A stretch of 64,000 bases of DNA. Origin: Linnemannia elongata (taxonomy: Eukaryota; Mortierellomycota; Mortierellomycetes; Mortierellales; Mortierellaceae). Under the pieces are notes generated by a model. It saw only the letters and a list, made by a program, of their open reading frames with translations, made no database searches and was not told the DNA's origin. Where the stretch lies: NCBI GenBank assembly GCA_036320915.1, contig JAXBDG010000012.1:1476501-1540500 (forward strand). The letters run 5' to 3'. Shown in pieces: positions 41,199 through 49,475 of the stretch. Numbering within the stretch: position 1 is the first letter of the stretch; each line of letters starts with the position of its first letter. The position numbers were made by a program, and so were the translations under genes.

Positions 41199-43152
41199 TC
41201 TACTGTTGCTTTTTGTGTCGCCCATTCGTTCCTCATCCTTCCATATTCGAAAATCACCCAAGTTGCTCGCGGATGGCTGCTGCTCGGCTAGCTGTACGCG
41301 TTTGACTCTATTCCACCCTCCATCCCTCATTTTGAATCCCACTATAGAAAGTAGATGCCAACTTATTTGGTTCACTCCCAAAATAAACATACCTCTGCTG
41401 CCCTTCAACTTCCCCTTGTTCCAACTTTTTTTCTTCTTCCTTGACTTTTTTTTCCCTCTTTGCTCCACCTTGCTTCACCTTGGTGTCTTTGCCGTCCAAA
41501 TAAAGGCTTTTAACAAGATCCAGGGTGATTGTTGCTGCTGGTTGGCTCGCCTTTTTTTTTTTTTTTTTTTTTTCCTATTTGCTGTTCAAATGTATTTTCC
41601 CAAGAAGTTCCACAGTGGGGTATGCTGTTGTTGCATGCGTGTGTGTGTCATACGCTGTAAAATGGCCTGGGAAAGATGCCGTTAGATTTCCTGTTGGTTG
41701 ATTGGTTGGGTGGTTTCGTTTTCGGTTCTCTCCTTTGGCCCTCCCTATTGCCCTTTCTTTGTACTGCGCAAATAAGAAAATGTGGAAGGAGAGGCTTATA
41801 TCGCCGGGAAACATGCCTTCTTACAGTAAGGAGGGGTTTGGATTGTGGGGTTGCCAGGGCGAAGTAGGTGTGGAGTGAGAGGTGGGAGAAGTGATAAACA
41901 TCACGACATGGATCAGATGGATCCCAGACTTATAGGAAAACAGTCGCGTTTCGGAAAATTCTTTTGAGAGAGAGAGAGGGGTGGGAGACGAAAACTTTGC
42001 TGTGCTGTGTAAGGCTCCAGCGCGATGGAAAGGTTAAATGAACGCGTTTGGGTAATAAACATGGATAGGGGTTTGGGCCGTGAGAATGAGAAAGTGTATG
42101 GCGAAGGATGTGCTTACTTTGTGATCCCGATTTGGGTAGCAAAGACAATGGTGGGAGACCCCCTATTCGTTGTCCAGAAGCGGAATACAAGGAAACCAAG
42201 GGCGGGGGGGAGGGGAGGGGGAAATCGATCGGCTTCTTATCTCTCAAGGTGTTCCTTCAATATGTTTCAATAAAGGGGGCAGGGGGGGGGGGGGAGGGGG
42301 TAAGACGAAACAAATATCTATTCAGAACACCACCGTCCGTGCCTTTTTTGTTTGTCTATCCTTTTCAGTCGTTTATGCTCCAAATGAATGGGGGAGTTTG
42401 CGATATGGCTCTTTCTCTCGGCAAGACGACTTGTCAATTGTCAATGAAAACAATTCGCTCTTGGTTTTCTTTAAACCTTTCTTACAATTGTCTTGACCTT
42501 GGTTCGCCACTCCAGCGTACCCTATTTTTGCGCTCCTTTTCTTGGGAGGGATTTGGGAGAAAGCGTCCGTGCGCGCAGATTTTCTGCTCGTTTTTTTTCA
42601 TAGAACAAAGCGTGTTTGATGGTCATTTGTGGAAGTGAAATAAATAGGTAAGGTAAAAAAGGAGGAAGAGGGTGGCGAAGGAGGAGGGCGGGTTTATTAT
42701 GGTTCGAAATGCACGGACTGGGGGATGAGAGACGACGGAACAGACCTAAGAATAAAAAATGGAGGGGGGGTTCTTCTGGCACCTTTTGAGCAGGGACGAA
42801 CCAATAAGTTTTACGTACTCGTTGTAGAAAAGTGTGAGCTCTATCTTTGGTGAGGCAAAAATAGGGGTTGTAGCCTCCATGACAGTGTGTTCATAAAACG
42901 AAGGAATTAATAGAACGGAATAGGGTAGAGCATGTGCGCCGGCCGGCCGATGGATGAACACATTTGGGGATAATGGAACAATAGGGTAGAGGGTCAATTG
43001 CATTGCATTTGTTCCTTCTATACCTTATGTTCGTGTTTTGGTATAGGGGGGTTTTTTTTTTTTTGAATAAAGGAATGGATGATTGAATGAATAAAAGACT
43101 GAAAAGAAGATCTGCGAATCGACTGGATGAATGATGAACAGTGGCAAATGGG
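41199..43152. other. intergenic region with G-rich runs
   Basis: The PAQR 3' region is T-rich (T-run 41551-41573). At 42199-42220 and 42278-42300 there are long G-runs. Around 42940 a CGCCGGCCGGCC stretch occurs. No gene was seen. Confidence 0.45.
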
Positions 43153-43159
43153 TATAAAA
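43153..43159 (+). promoter_or_regulatory. TATA box (TATAAAA) of the AT-hook gene
   Basis: TATAAAA lies 138 bp upstream of the start chosen at 43291. Because transcription should begin about 30 bp downstream, the longer frame that starts at 43141, before the TATA box, is unlikely to be used. Confidence 0.6.
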
Positions 43160-43290
43160 CTGCGGCTGCAATCCTCACGATTTTCTTTTTTCATTTCAGT
43201 TCATCATCCGCAAACAGCTCTAAAAGCTTTCTACTCCATACGCATCAAGCAAACAAAACAACAATAACAACAATAGATACCGTATCTCCG

Positions 43291-44739
43291 ATGATGGCCA
43301 TAAACCAGCCCAAAAAGGCTGCCGTTGCGCTAACAGCCTCCACTCCTGCCAAGCGACGCGGTCGACCACCCAAATCCTGTTCACTATCAACCGCCTTCAG
43401 ACCCATCGAGTATCAACGCCCGATCGTTCCTTCAAGCCAATGCAGCAACTCCAAGACCAAGCATCATCCCGTACACACCTCCTGGCAACCCCGTCCTATC
43501 GCTCCCAAGGTCGCCACCTCCATGAAGAAGTCTGAAAAGGTCAAGGTCCACTGTGTCGACGCCTCTATTTCTACGCGTTCCAGGGTTTCCAAGAACCCCG
43601 CCCGCGGTCCCGTCGACTCCAGCATTACCGCGACCAAGAAATGCAGCAAGAAGAAGAGCGATGAGTTGACGGAACGATTGTACCTCGCCATCTCCCAAGC
43701 AACTCTCCGAGAGCGCCGCGAACGAGAAACAGCTAGCAGTGATTTCGGCATCCAACATCGCGATCGACGCAGCAGTACCAGCAGCCTCTCAAGTACATCC
43801 TCCAAGTCTAGCGGTGGGTCATTTAACTTCTTAGCCCTTGGCCCTTCGACCTCCCGCAGGGGTTCGTCCACATCAGTGACGACCGTCACGAATGAAGAGG
43901 AAGGAGAGAAGGAGAGAGTAGTGAAGAAGATGAAACGTCCGCCAACGCTGAAAGAGCTCGAGGTGATGGGATATTCCAACCCACTTGACGACAAATCTCA
44001 GGAGTATATCCCGCTCGAGTTTGGGAATGGGTATTTCCCGCTGCCGATCTTTGATGGGATCGAGAGTATGCGCGATTGGCAGTGCCAGCTTGAAGAGATG
44101 TCCATGGTCTCCTGTGTCTCATCCTCACCCTCATCGTCCTTGTCGTCATGGTCGCCATTGTCGTCCTTTTCATCGATGTCTTTGGACGCGTCGGATGTCT
44201 TGGATGTCCCGATGCCCTCGCCGACGGCCTGCTATGACGATATCTCGATTGTTCCTCTTACTTTTGATGCAATGGCAGCGGCAGAGGCAGAGGCAGTAAT
44301 GACCATGGGTTTGGATCCGGTCTACCTAATTCAGCCCTTTCCTTTCTCTCCCACTCTCCCTCTTGCGTCTCCTCCCCTTCCTACCCCGACTACAACCACC
44401 ATCGCTGCTTCATACTTCCAGCTCTTCGATCACAACGATGCGAGTCATGACCTGTCGTTCCAGTCCATGGATCCCCTGGCCTTGGGACCTGAATTGGTTC
44501 CGTCTTTCTTCCAAGCTTATGCACCTGCCCAATGTTCGATCGCCGACCCCTTCTCGTCACTGATGCCGATGCCGATGGCAATTGGGCTCTCTAACCAATC
44601 AGACCCTTTTGACCCTTTTGAGGCTGTGTCTGCGTCCGTGCCCTTTCTTGAGTCGCGCCAGAACTCCAAATATTATTTGGATCTCGTGGCCGAAAAGATG
44701 GCTTCCTACTCTTCTCCTCCTTCACTCTCTCAGCACTGA
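43291..44739 (+). CDS. AT-hook-like, Ser/Pro-rich protein of unknown function
   Basis: A single-exon frame of 482 aa from the ATG at 43291, chosen because the TATA box lies downstream of the longer frame's start. Near residue 21 is KRRGRPPK, an AT-hook core (RGRP) flanked by basic residues, which suggests minor-groove binding to AT-rich DNA. The next ~200 residues are basic and Ser-rich. A conserved-looking segment LKELEVMGYSNPLDD and EYIPLEFGNGYFPLPIFDGI follows near the middle. The C-terminal half is Ser/Pro/Met-rich and acidic, like an activation region. No catalytic domain is visible. It may be a fungal-specific transcriptional regulator, but I do not recognise the family. AATAAA occurs near 45316. 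Confidence 0.6.
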   Translation: MMAINQPKKAAVALTASTPAKRRGRPPKSCSLSTAFRPIEYQRPIVPSSQCSNSKTKHHPVHTSWQPRPIAPKVATSMKKSEKVKVHCVDASISTRSRVSKNPARGPVDSSITATKKCSKKKSDELTERLYLAISQATLRERRERETASSDFGIQHRDRRSSTSSLSSTSSKSSGGSFNFLALGPSTSRRGSSTSVTTVTNEEEGEKERVVKKMKRPPTLKELEVMGYSNPLDDKSQEYIPLEFGNGYFPLPIFDGIESMRDWQCQLEEMSMVSCVSSSPSSSLSSWSPLSSFSSMSLDASDVLDVPMPSPTACYDDISIVPLTFDAMAAAEAEAVMTMGLDPVYLIQPFPFSPTLPLASPPLPTPTTTTIAASYFQLFDHNDASHDLSFQSMDPLALGPELVPSFFQAYAPAQCSIADPFSSLMPMPMAIGLSNQSDPFDPFEAVSASVPFLESRQNSKYYLDLVAEKMASYSSPPSLSQH

Positions 44740-45804
44740 ATTGTTCTTTTGTAAAAGCGGGACGACCGTTCATCCTCCCTCTCCCTTTTTTTCCCTCTTT
44801 TTCTCTCCATCCTTTTACTTCAATTCCTCTTTTTCACGTTTTCTTTGTTGTGCTCATATCTGTCTATAGTTCATTTCATCTTGTAAATACCGTCTCTTCT
44901 TTTCCTCTCACTCCAATGTAGTCTAGTGAGTGCTAGCACTTTTGTACATCTTTTTTTTGTACTCTCTATCCTCCATTCCCCCTTCAACCTCTTCTTGTCT
45001 TTACGTTTTTTCCCTCTCTTTCTGTCGTTCCTCACTTTCTTTTCTCTCTTTTCTTTCCACACCTTCCTTCCTTCCCTCTGTTTTCATCCTGTTTCTCATT
45101 CTTCTACGGGTACTCTGTACTTTATGACCCTTTTCTCCATTTTTTTCTTGCTTCTTCTTTCCTCTTCCACCCCCTCCCCCCAACATCCTCTTTACTTTTT
45201 TTCGATTCTCATGTCTCTACCTTCCTGTTATAGACTCTACTCTCTTTCTGTATTGGAAGGCCGGAATGATATTGTAAAATCCCTTCCCGCTGCATTCTTC
45301 GATAGCCCTTTTCTGTAATAAAGAATGGACCTCTGTATCGATGAATATCCGATCCTCCGGGGAGTTGAAAGGATCATGTAGTGATGGTAGGCGTAATGGT
45401 AGAGGTCAGTCGGAGATGATGTTGTAGCCCGACTTGATGATGTTGTTGACCCATGTTTAGTCCGTCATCTCCCTCCATGCCTCCTGGAATTGGAGAAGTC
45501 GACCTTCTACTAATCCGACTTCTCCTCGTCGTTTCCCTGGGTCTGACTGCTTCTTGCCTTGTCCGCCACCAGGCTTGTTCCTAGGCTTGCCACCAGACTT
45601 GCCTTCGACTTGTAACCCGACTTGTCGTTGTCGTATTTATATCCTGACTTGTCCTTGGGGTTGCGACTTGCCCAACTGTTAGTCCTTGGGATTTGTCGTT
45701 TGATCCTGACTTGTCCTTGCTGGATTTGTTGTCAGGCTTTTTTTTGGTTTTTGTCCTTTGGGAGTTCGTACTTTTTATATGTCTTCCGAACTAGATCGAG
45801 CGGC

Positions 45805-45835
<31 letters not shown>

Positions 45836-45892
45836 GGCGACCAGTGATTCCAGAGTAAAAAGGGATTTCTCCTTGTCGTTGCCATGCTTGAT

Positions 45893-46096
45893 GCCGAGTT
45901 CATCGAGGTAGAGGCTCTCTCGCATCCTACTGATCCTGGAGGCGTCATGTGATGTAGAGATGTTTATAGTGTTGAGGAAACCAAGTGTCCGCTTGCCGAG
46001 TTCATCGAGGTAGAGGCTCTCTTGCATCCTACTGATCCTGGAGGCGTCATGTGCTGTGGAGATGTTTATAGTGTTGAGGAAACCAAGTGTCCGCTT
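45893..46096. repeat. two-copy tandem repeat, 102-bp unit
   Basis: The units 45893-45994 and 45995-46096 differ at only a few positions. The unit length is divisible by 3, and on the minus strand it reads open as a 34-residue repeat (KRTLGFLNTINIS ... SLYLDEL). This suggests, but does not prove, coding origin. Confidence 0.85.
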
Positions 46097-46275
46097 GCCG
46101 AGTGCCGAGTCGGAATCTCCCGATTTGATGACTTCGTGGACGAAAAAAACTGGAGAAAAACAAAGAAAAAAAAAAAGCAAATTTGGCGCGTCTCCATCTG
46201 GTCCGATGGGTTGGTCCGAGTAAAAAAAAAAAAGTGGAGGGTGCTCAAGCGATTGAACCGTTGCCAGGACAAACA

Positions 46276-46284
46276 AAGGAATCC
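46276..46284. other. left target-site duplication of MULE (AAGGAATCC)
   Basis: Nine bp directly before the left terminal repeat, repeated exactly at 54529-54537. Nine bp is the characteristic duplication for Mutator-like elements. Confidence 0.95.
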
Positions 46285-46336
46285 GGGTTAATCTATTCGA
46301 CAACCCGGGTTGCTCACCTTAGCTGACAACCCGGCA
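46285..46336 (+). repeat. left terminal inverted repeat
   Basis: It begins GGGTTAATCTATTCGACAAC, followed by CCGGGTTGCTCA. Against the reverse complement of the right end, the first ~32 bp match with two or three mismatches, and similarity resumes at TGACAACCC. It is followed by a further subterminal copy, TTGTCAACCGGGTTG (about 46357-46371). Confidence 0.9.
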
Positions 46337-46506
46337 GTCACACTTTGCAAAATAATTTGTCAACCGGGTTGCGATATTACACCCTTCAAAGCATTGGCAC
46401 CAGCCTCTGTCAACGCTTCTGTGCCACTGCCTCAAATACATCTGCCATACCTCTACACTCAGCTATCTGGCCCCCAATCACGCTGCCATCACCATTTAAC
46501 CAAGCA

Positions 46507-46513
46507 TATAAAA
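46507..46513 (+). promoter_or_regulatory. rightward TATA-like element in left end of MULE
   Basis: TATAAAA on the plus strand, about 220 bp inside the element, with a C/T-rich stretch downstream like real leaders in this window. The only sequence ahead of it is the antisense of the accessory gene, so its role is unclear. Confidence 0.3.
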
Positions 46514-46696
46514 GTACCGCAGTTCCCCTGTACCATTAACAGCATCTTTTCTTGCCCCTTTCTTTTGTCTTGACACGGGTGTACCTTGTTCTCTACCCTT
46601 GTTTCTTAAGCCCCTGTCTATACACTTGTCTCCTTCTATTCCCTTGCTCACACCCACTTGCTCTGCTGCTTTTATAGTAGAATATACGTTTATTGT

Positions 46697-47632
46697 CTAA
46701 TGAGGACGAACAACGTAAACTGGATCGTTTTGAATTCTCTTGAGGGCTTGTTCATCAACCTCCAAAGTGAACGATCCTTCACGCTTTGTTGATAAAAGGC
46801 TCTTGACTGTATCTCTAGTGAGCTTTTGTTCGTACATCAACTCTTCTTGCCTTTTCTGCTGGATATCAAGGTAAATACGCTGTTGCTCGAAGGCCTTGCG
46901 ATGTTGTTCCGCGAGGGCGCTCTGAAGATCGGTGCTTTGTTGAACTTGAGCAGTGGTGAAAGCCTGTAAGAACGTCATATGGTTCTCGGTCATTGAAGCC
47001 ATAAACTTGGCATGCTGGGCTGTCGTATGCTCGGTGAATGACTCCAAGAAAACTTGATGACGCTCAATCATTTTTTGCTCCAGAAGCTGCCCGATAGTAG
47101 GTTCAGCCACCAAGGCCATTGATGTGGGCGCACGTGAAACAATGACGTCGCCGCATGAGGTGCCGTCGCTCGAGGTACTGCTGCTTGAAGTGCCGCCGTT
47201 CGAAGTGCCGCCGTTCGAGGTGCCGCCCCTTGAGGCGCCGAAGCTTGAGGTACTGGCGCTTGAGATGCCGCCGGTTGAGTCGGATAAGCGTAAAGATACA
47301 TCTTTCTCTTGTCTAGGAACCGAACCATCGACTTGCGCCGTCTTCTTGAGTGCCTCTAGAGCGGTGTTTTTCGCAACCTTGCAGAGCTGATAGTGGCGTT
47401 GTAGAGACGAGTTAAGGGTAAAGGTTGATCCACAGTAGCAGACAAAATCCATGCCCTTTGCGATTTGTCGATTGAAAGTGGTTGGTTGATCGGTATGCCT
47501 GCAAATGAATGTGATGGGTTGGTCTGTGTGGTAGGCTACAACGTGGTTCTTTTGAGCCTTGGATAGTGGTCGACCAAGGACAAGAAGGCCTTGGCCACAA
47601 TCATAGTACGAACAAATGGTTCCGCGAGGCAT
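46697..47632 (-). CDS. MULE accessory protein with C2HC finger and coiled coil
   Basis: A minus-strand frame of 311 aa from the ATG at 47632. The frame is open further upstream (to 47776), but a TATATAAAA box at 47745-47737 lies inside that extension, so the shorter start is preferred. Near residue 65 is FVCYCGSTFTLNSSLQRHYQLC, split here as CYC then x11 then H-x4-C, a C2HC-type zinc finger. A Ser/Thr/Gly tract of repeated GGTSN units follows, encoded by a 15-bp minisatellite (47190-47270). The C-terminal ~150 residues are rich in Gln, Glu and Lys and look like coiled coil. No enzymatic motif is visible. By analogy with two-gene Mutator elements it may help excision, integration or transposase regulation. 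AATAAA lies just after the stop (46697-46690, minus strand). Confidence 0.6.
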   Translation of the reverse strand: MPRGTICSYYDCGQGLLVLGRPLSKAQKNHVVAYHTDQPITFICRHTDQPTTFNRQIAKGMDFVCYCGSTFTLNSSLQRHYQLCKVAKNTALEALKKTAQVDGSVPRQEKDVSLRLSDSTGGISSASTSSFGASRGGTSNGGTSNGGTSSSSTSSDGTSCGDVIVSRAPTSMALVAEPTIGQLLEQKMIERHQVFLESFTEHTTAQHAKFMASMTENHMTFLQAFTTAQVQQSTDLQSALAEQHRKAFEQQRIYLDIQQKRQEELMYEQKLTRDTVKSLLSTKREGSFTLEVDEQALKRIQNDPVYVVRPH

Positions 47633-47736
47633 GCCAAGAGAGGGTGCTGGAAGGTTTAGTGAGATGGGGTTGGCAAGAAGATGAAGAATGTGTGAGGAAT
47701 CGGAGGTGCTATGTTTTCGGATATTTATGTGCCTCA

Positions 47737-47745
47737 TTTTATATA
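47737..47745 (-). promoter_or_regulatory. TATA box (TATATAAAA) of the accessory gene
   Basis: The minus-strand TATATAAAA lies 105 bp upstream of the ATG at 47632, at the accessory-gene edge of the satellite array. Confidence 0.5.
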
Positions 47746-47866
47746 CAAACCATTGATATGAAAATGCATAATCCAAAGTTCACTATTCAACAGATGATTA
47801 TGAATAAGACAATACTCTGAAAGAGATACTTGATCAAGCTAGCTGAGTAGCCATATATATGTATAT

Positions 47867-48960
47867 TCATTGAGGTATCGTAGCAAGTGTGTAAGGCGCC
47901 TCTCTTCCTTGCAAAAACAATTCTCCTTGAGAACGGAGCATGGTATGCAACGGGCATGTACATACATCCTTAAAGATATCGTAGGAAGTGTGCGAGACGC
48001 CTCCCTTCCTTCCAAAAAAATATTTTTTCCCCGAAAGAGGAACGGGGCATGGTATGCAACAGGCATGCACATACATCCTTAAAGATATCGTAGGAAGTGT
48101 GCGAGACGCCTCTCTTCCTTGCAAAAACAATTTTCCTTGGGAACGGAGCATGGTATGCAACAGGCATGTACATACATCCTTCAAGATATCGTAGGAAGTG
48201 TGCGAGACGCCTCTCTTCCTTGCAAAAACAATTTTCCTTGAGAACGGAGCATGGTATGCAGCAGGCATGTACATACATCCTTAAAGATATCGTAGGAAGT
48301 GTGCGAGACGCCTCCCTTCCTTCCAAAAAAATATTTTTTCCCCGAAAGAGGAACGGGGCATGGTATGCAACAGGCATGTACATACATCCTTAAAGATATC
48401 GTAGCAAGTGTGCGAGACGCCTCTCTTCCTTGCAAAAACAATTTTCCTTGGGAACGGAGCATGGTATGCAACAGGCATGTACATACATCCTTCAAGATAT
48501 CGTAGGAAGTGTGCGAGACGCCTCTCTTCCTTGCAAAAACAATTTTCCTTGAGAACGGAGCATGGTATGCAGCAGGCATGTACATACATCCTTCAAGATA
48601 TCGTAGGAAGTGTGCGAGACGCCTCCCTTCCTTCCAAAAAAATATTTTTTCCCCGAAAGAGGAACGGAGCATGGTATGCAACAGGCATGTACATATATCC
48701 TTAAAGATATCGTAGCAAGTGTGCGAGACGCCTCTCTTCCTTGCAAAAACAATTTTCCTTGAGAACGGAGCATGGTATGCAGCAGGCATGTACATACATC
48801 CTTAAAGATATCGTAGGAAGTGTGCGAGACGCCTTGCTTCCTTCCAAAAAAAAATTTTTTTCCTAGAAAGAGGAACAGGCATGTACATACATCCTTCAAG
48901 ATATCGTAGGAAGTGTGCGAGACGCCTCTCTTCCTTCCAAAATTTTTTTTTTCCTTGAAA
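47867..48960. repeat. satellite-like array with higher-order structure
   Basis: Eleven head-to-tail units share GATATCGTAGGAAGTGTGCG, then AGACGCCTC and GGCATGTACATACATCCTT. Counting from the ATCG in each unit, spacings are 101, 109, 101, 101, 109, 101, 101, 109, 101 and 93 bp. There are two unit types: A (101 bp, with GCAAAAACAATTTTCCTTG) and B (109 bp, with ATATTTTTTCCCCGAAAGAG). The order is A B A A B A A B A B', so a 311-bp A-A-B block recurs, as in higher-order satellites. It sits between the divergent promoters of the MULE genes. The open frames that cross it are periodic artefacts. Confidence 0.92.
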
Positions 48961-49283
48961 GCGGACTGGAGCATCACATAGCATACATACGCATCCAACC
49001 ATTGTGGTACCGTAGTATATGTGCAAGGCACCTGGCTTTCTATCTTTTTTTTTTTTGATGCATCGCAAAAGGTACAGCTGGGAATTGATGTGTTGCGGAC
49101 TTGCAACATAAACTGGTCCCGCTACAATTTTAAGCATACCAGCGCAAGACGATTACTTTTGACAACCCTGTACTCTCTGTCACTTGTAAGAGACTTTAGA
49201 GCTGCTTGATCCATAATGAATAGGTGTAATTTGTGCTAAAGGAAAGGCGGTTTTCTCCTATTTTTGACACATCAGCAATAAGC

Positions 49284-49290
49284 TATAAAA
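49284..49290 (+). promoter_or_regulatory. TATA box (TATAAAA) of the transposase gene
   Basis: TATAAAA lies 192 bp upstream of the ATG at 49476, on the far side of the satellite array from the accessory gene. Confidence 0.55.
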
Positions 49291-49475
49291 GCTGATATAG
49301 GATAAGGTAGGATAGGAAAAAAACCATCGAGCTTACTTGTTACACTCTTGACCCATCCTTTGCTGATCTCTTTTTCCCGCAGTTCCCGGTTAGTATTAAA
49401 CTTATATCCAGTCTTGTTGCACTTGAACAATATGCAGTTGTTAATAGTTGATGTTGTGCTGATTGTAAAGCTAGA

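Larger units (their letters stand above)
44740..46284. other. AT-hook gene 3' region and left flank of the MULE
   Basis: T/C-rich sequence runs to about 45320. From 45420 to 45760 the minus strand shows a Lys/Ser/Asp-rich coding-like stretch (KDKSGYKYDNDKSGYKSK) with stops and no domain. A T-run lies at 45809-45835, followed by a 102-bp tandem duplication. No intact gene was seen. Confidence 0.4.

Noticed and set aside
40476..41468. A 330-aa minus-strand frame
   Set aside because: It is antisense to the PAQR second exon and has no domain of its own.
43141..43290. Longer N-terminus for the AT-hook protein, starting at 43141
   Set aside because: A TATAAAA box at 43153-43159 lies inside it, so transcripts should start downstream; the ATG at 43291 is preferred.
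45791..46303. A 170-aa minus-strand frame beside the MULE
   Set aside because: It spans the MULE terminal repeat, the target duplication and a poly-T tract translated as poly-Lys; it cannot be a real gene as it stands.
48181..49109. Overlapping minus-strand frames of about 204 aa in the satellite array
   Set aside because: They are periodic read-through of the 101/109-bp repeats. The unit lengths are not multiples of 3, products shift frame between units, and there is no promoter or domain. They are an artefact of repetition.
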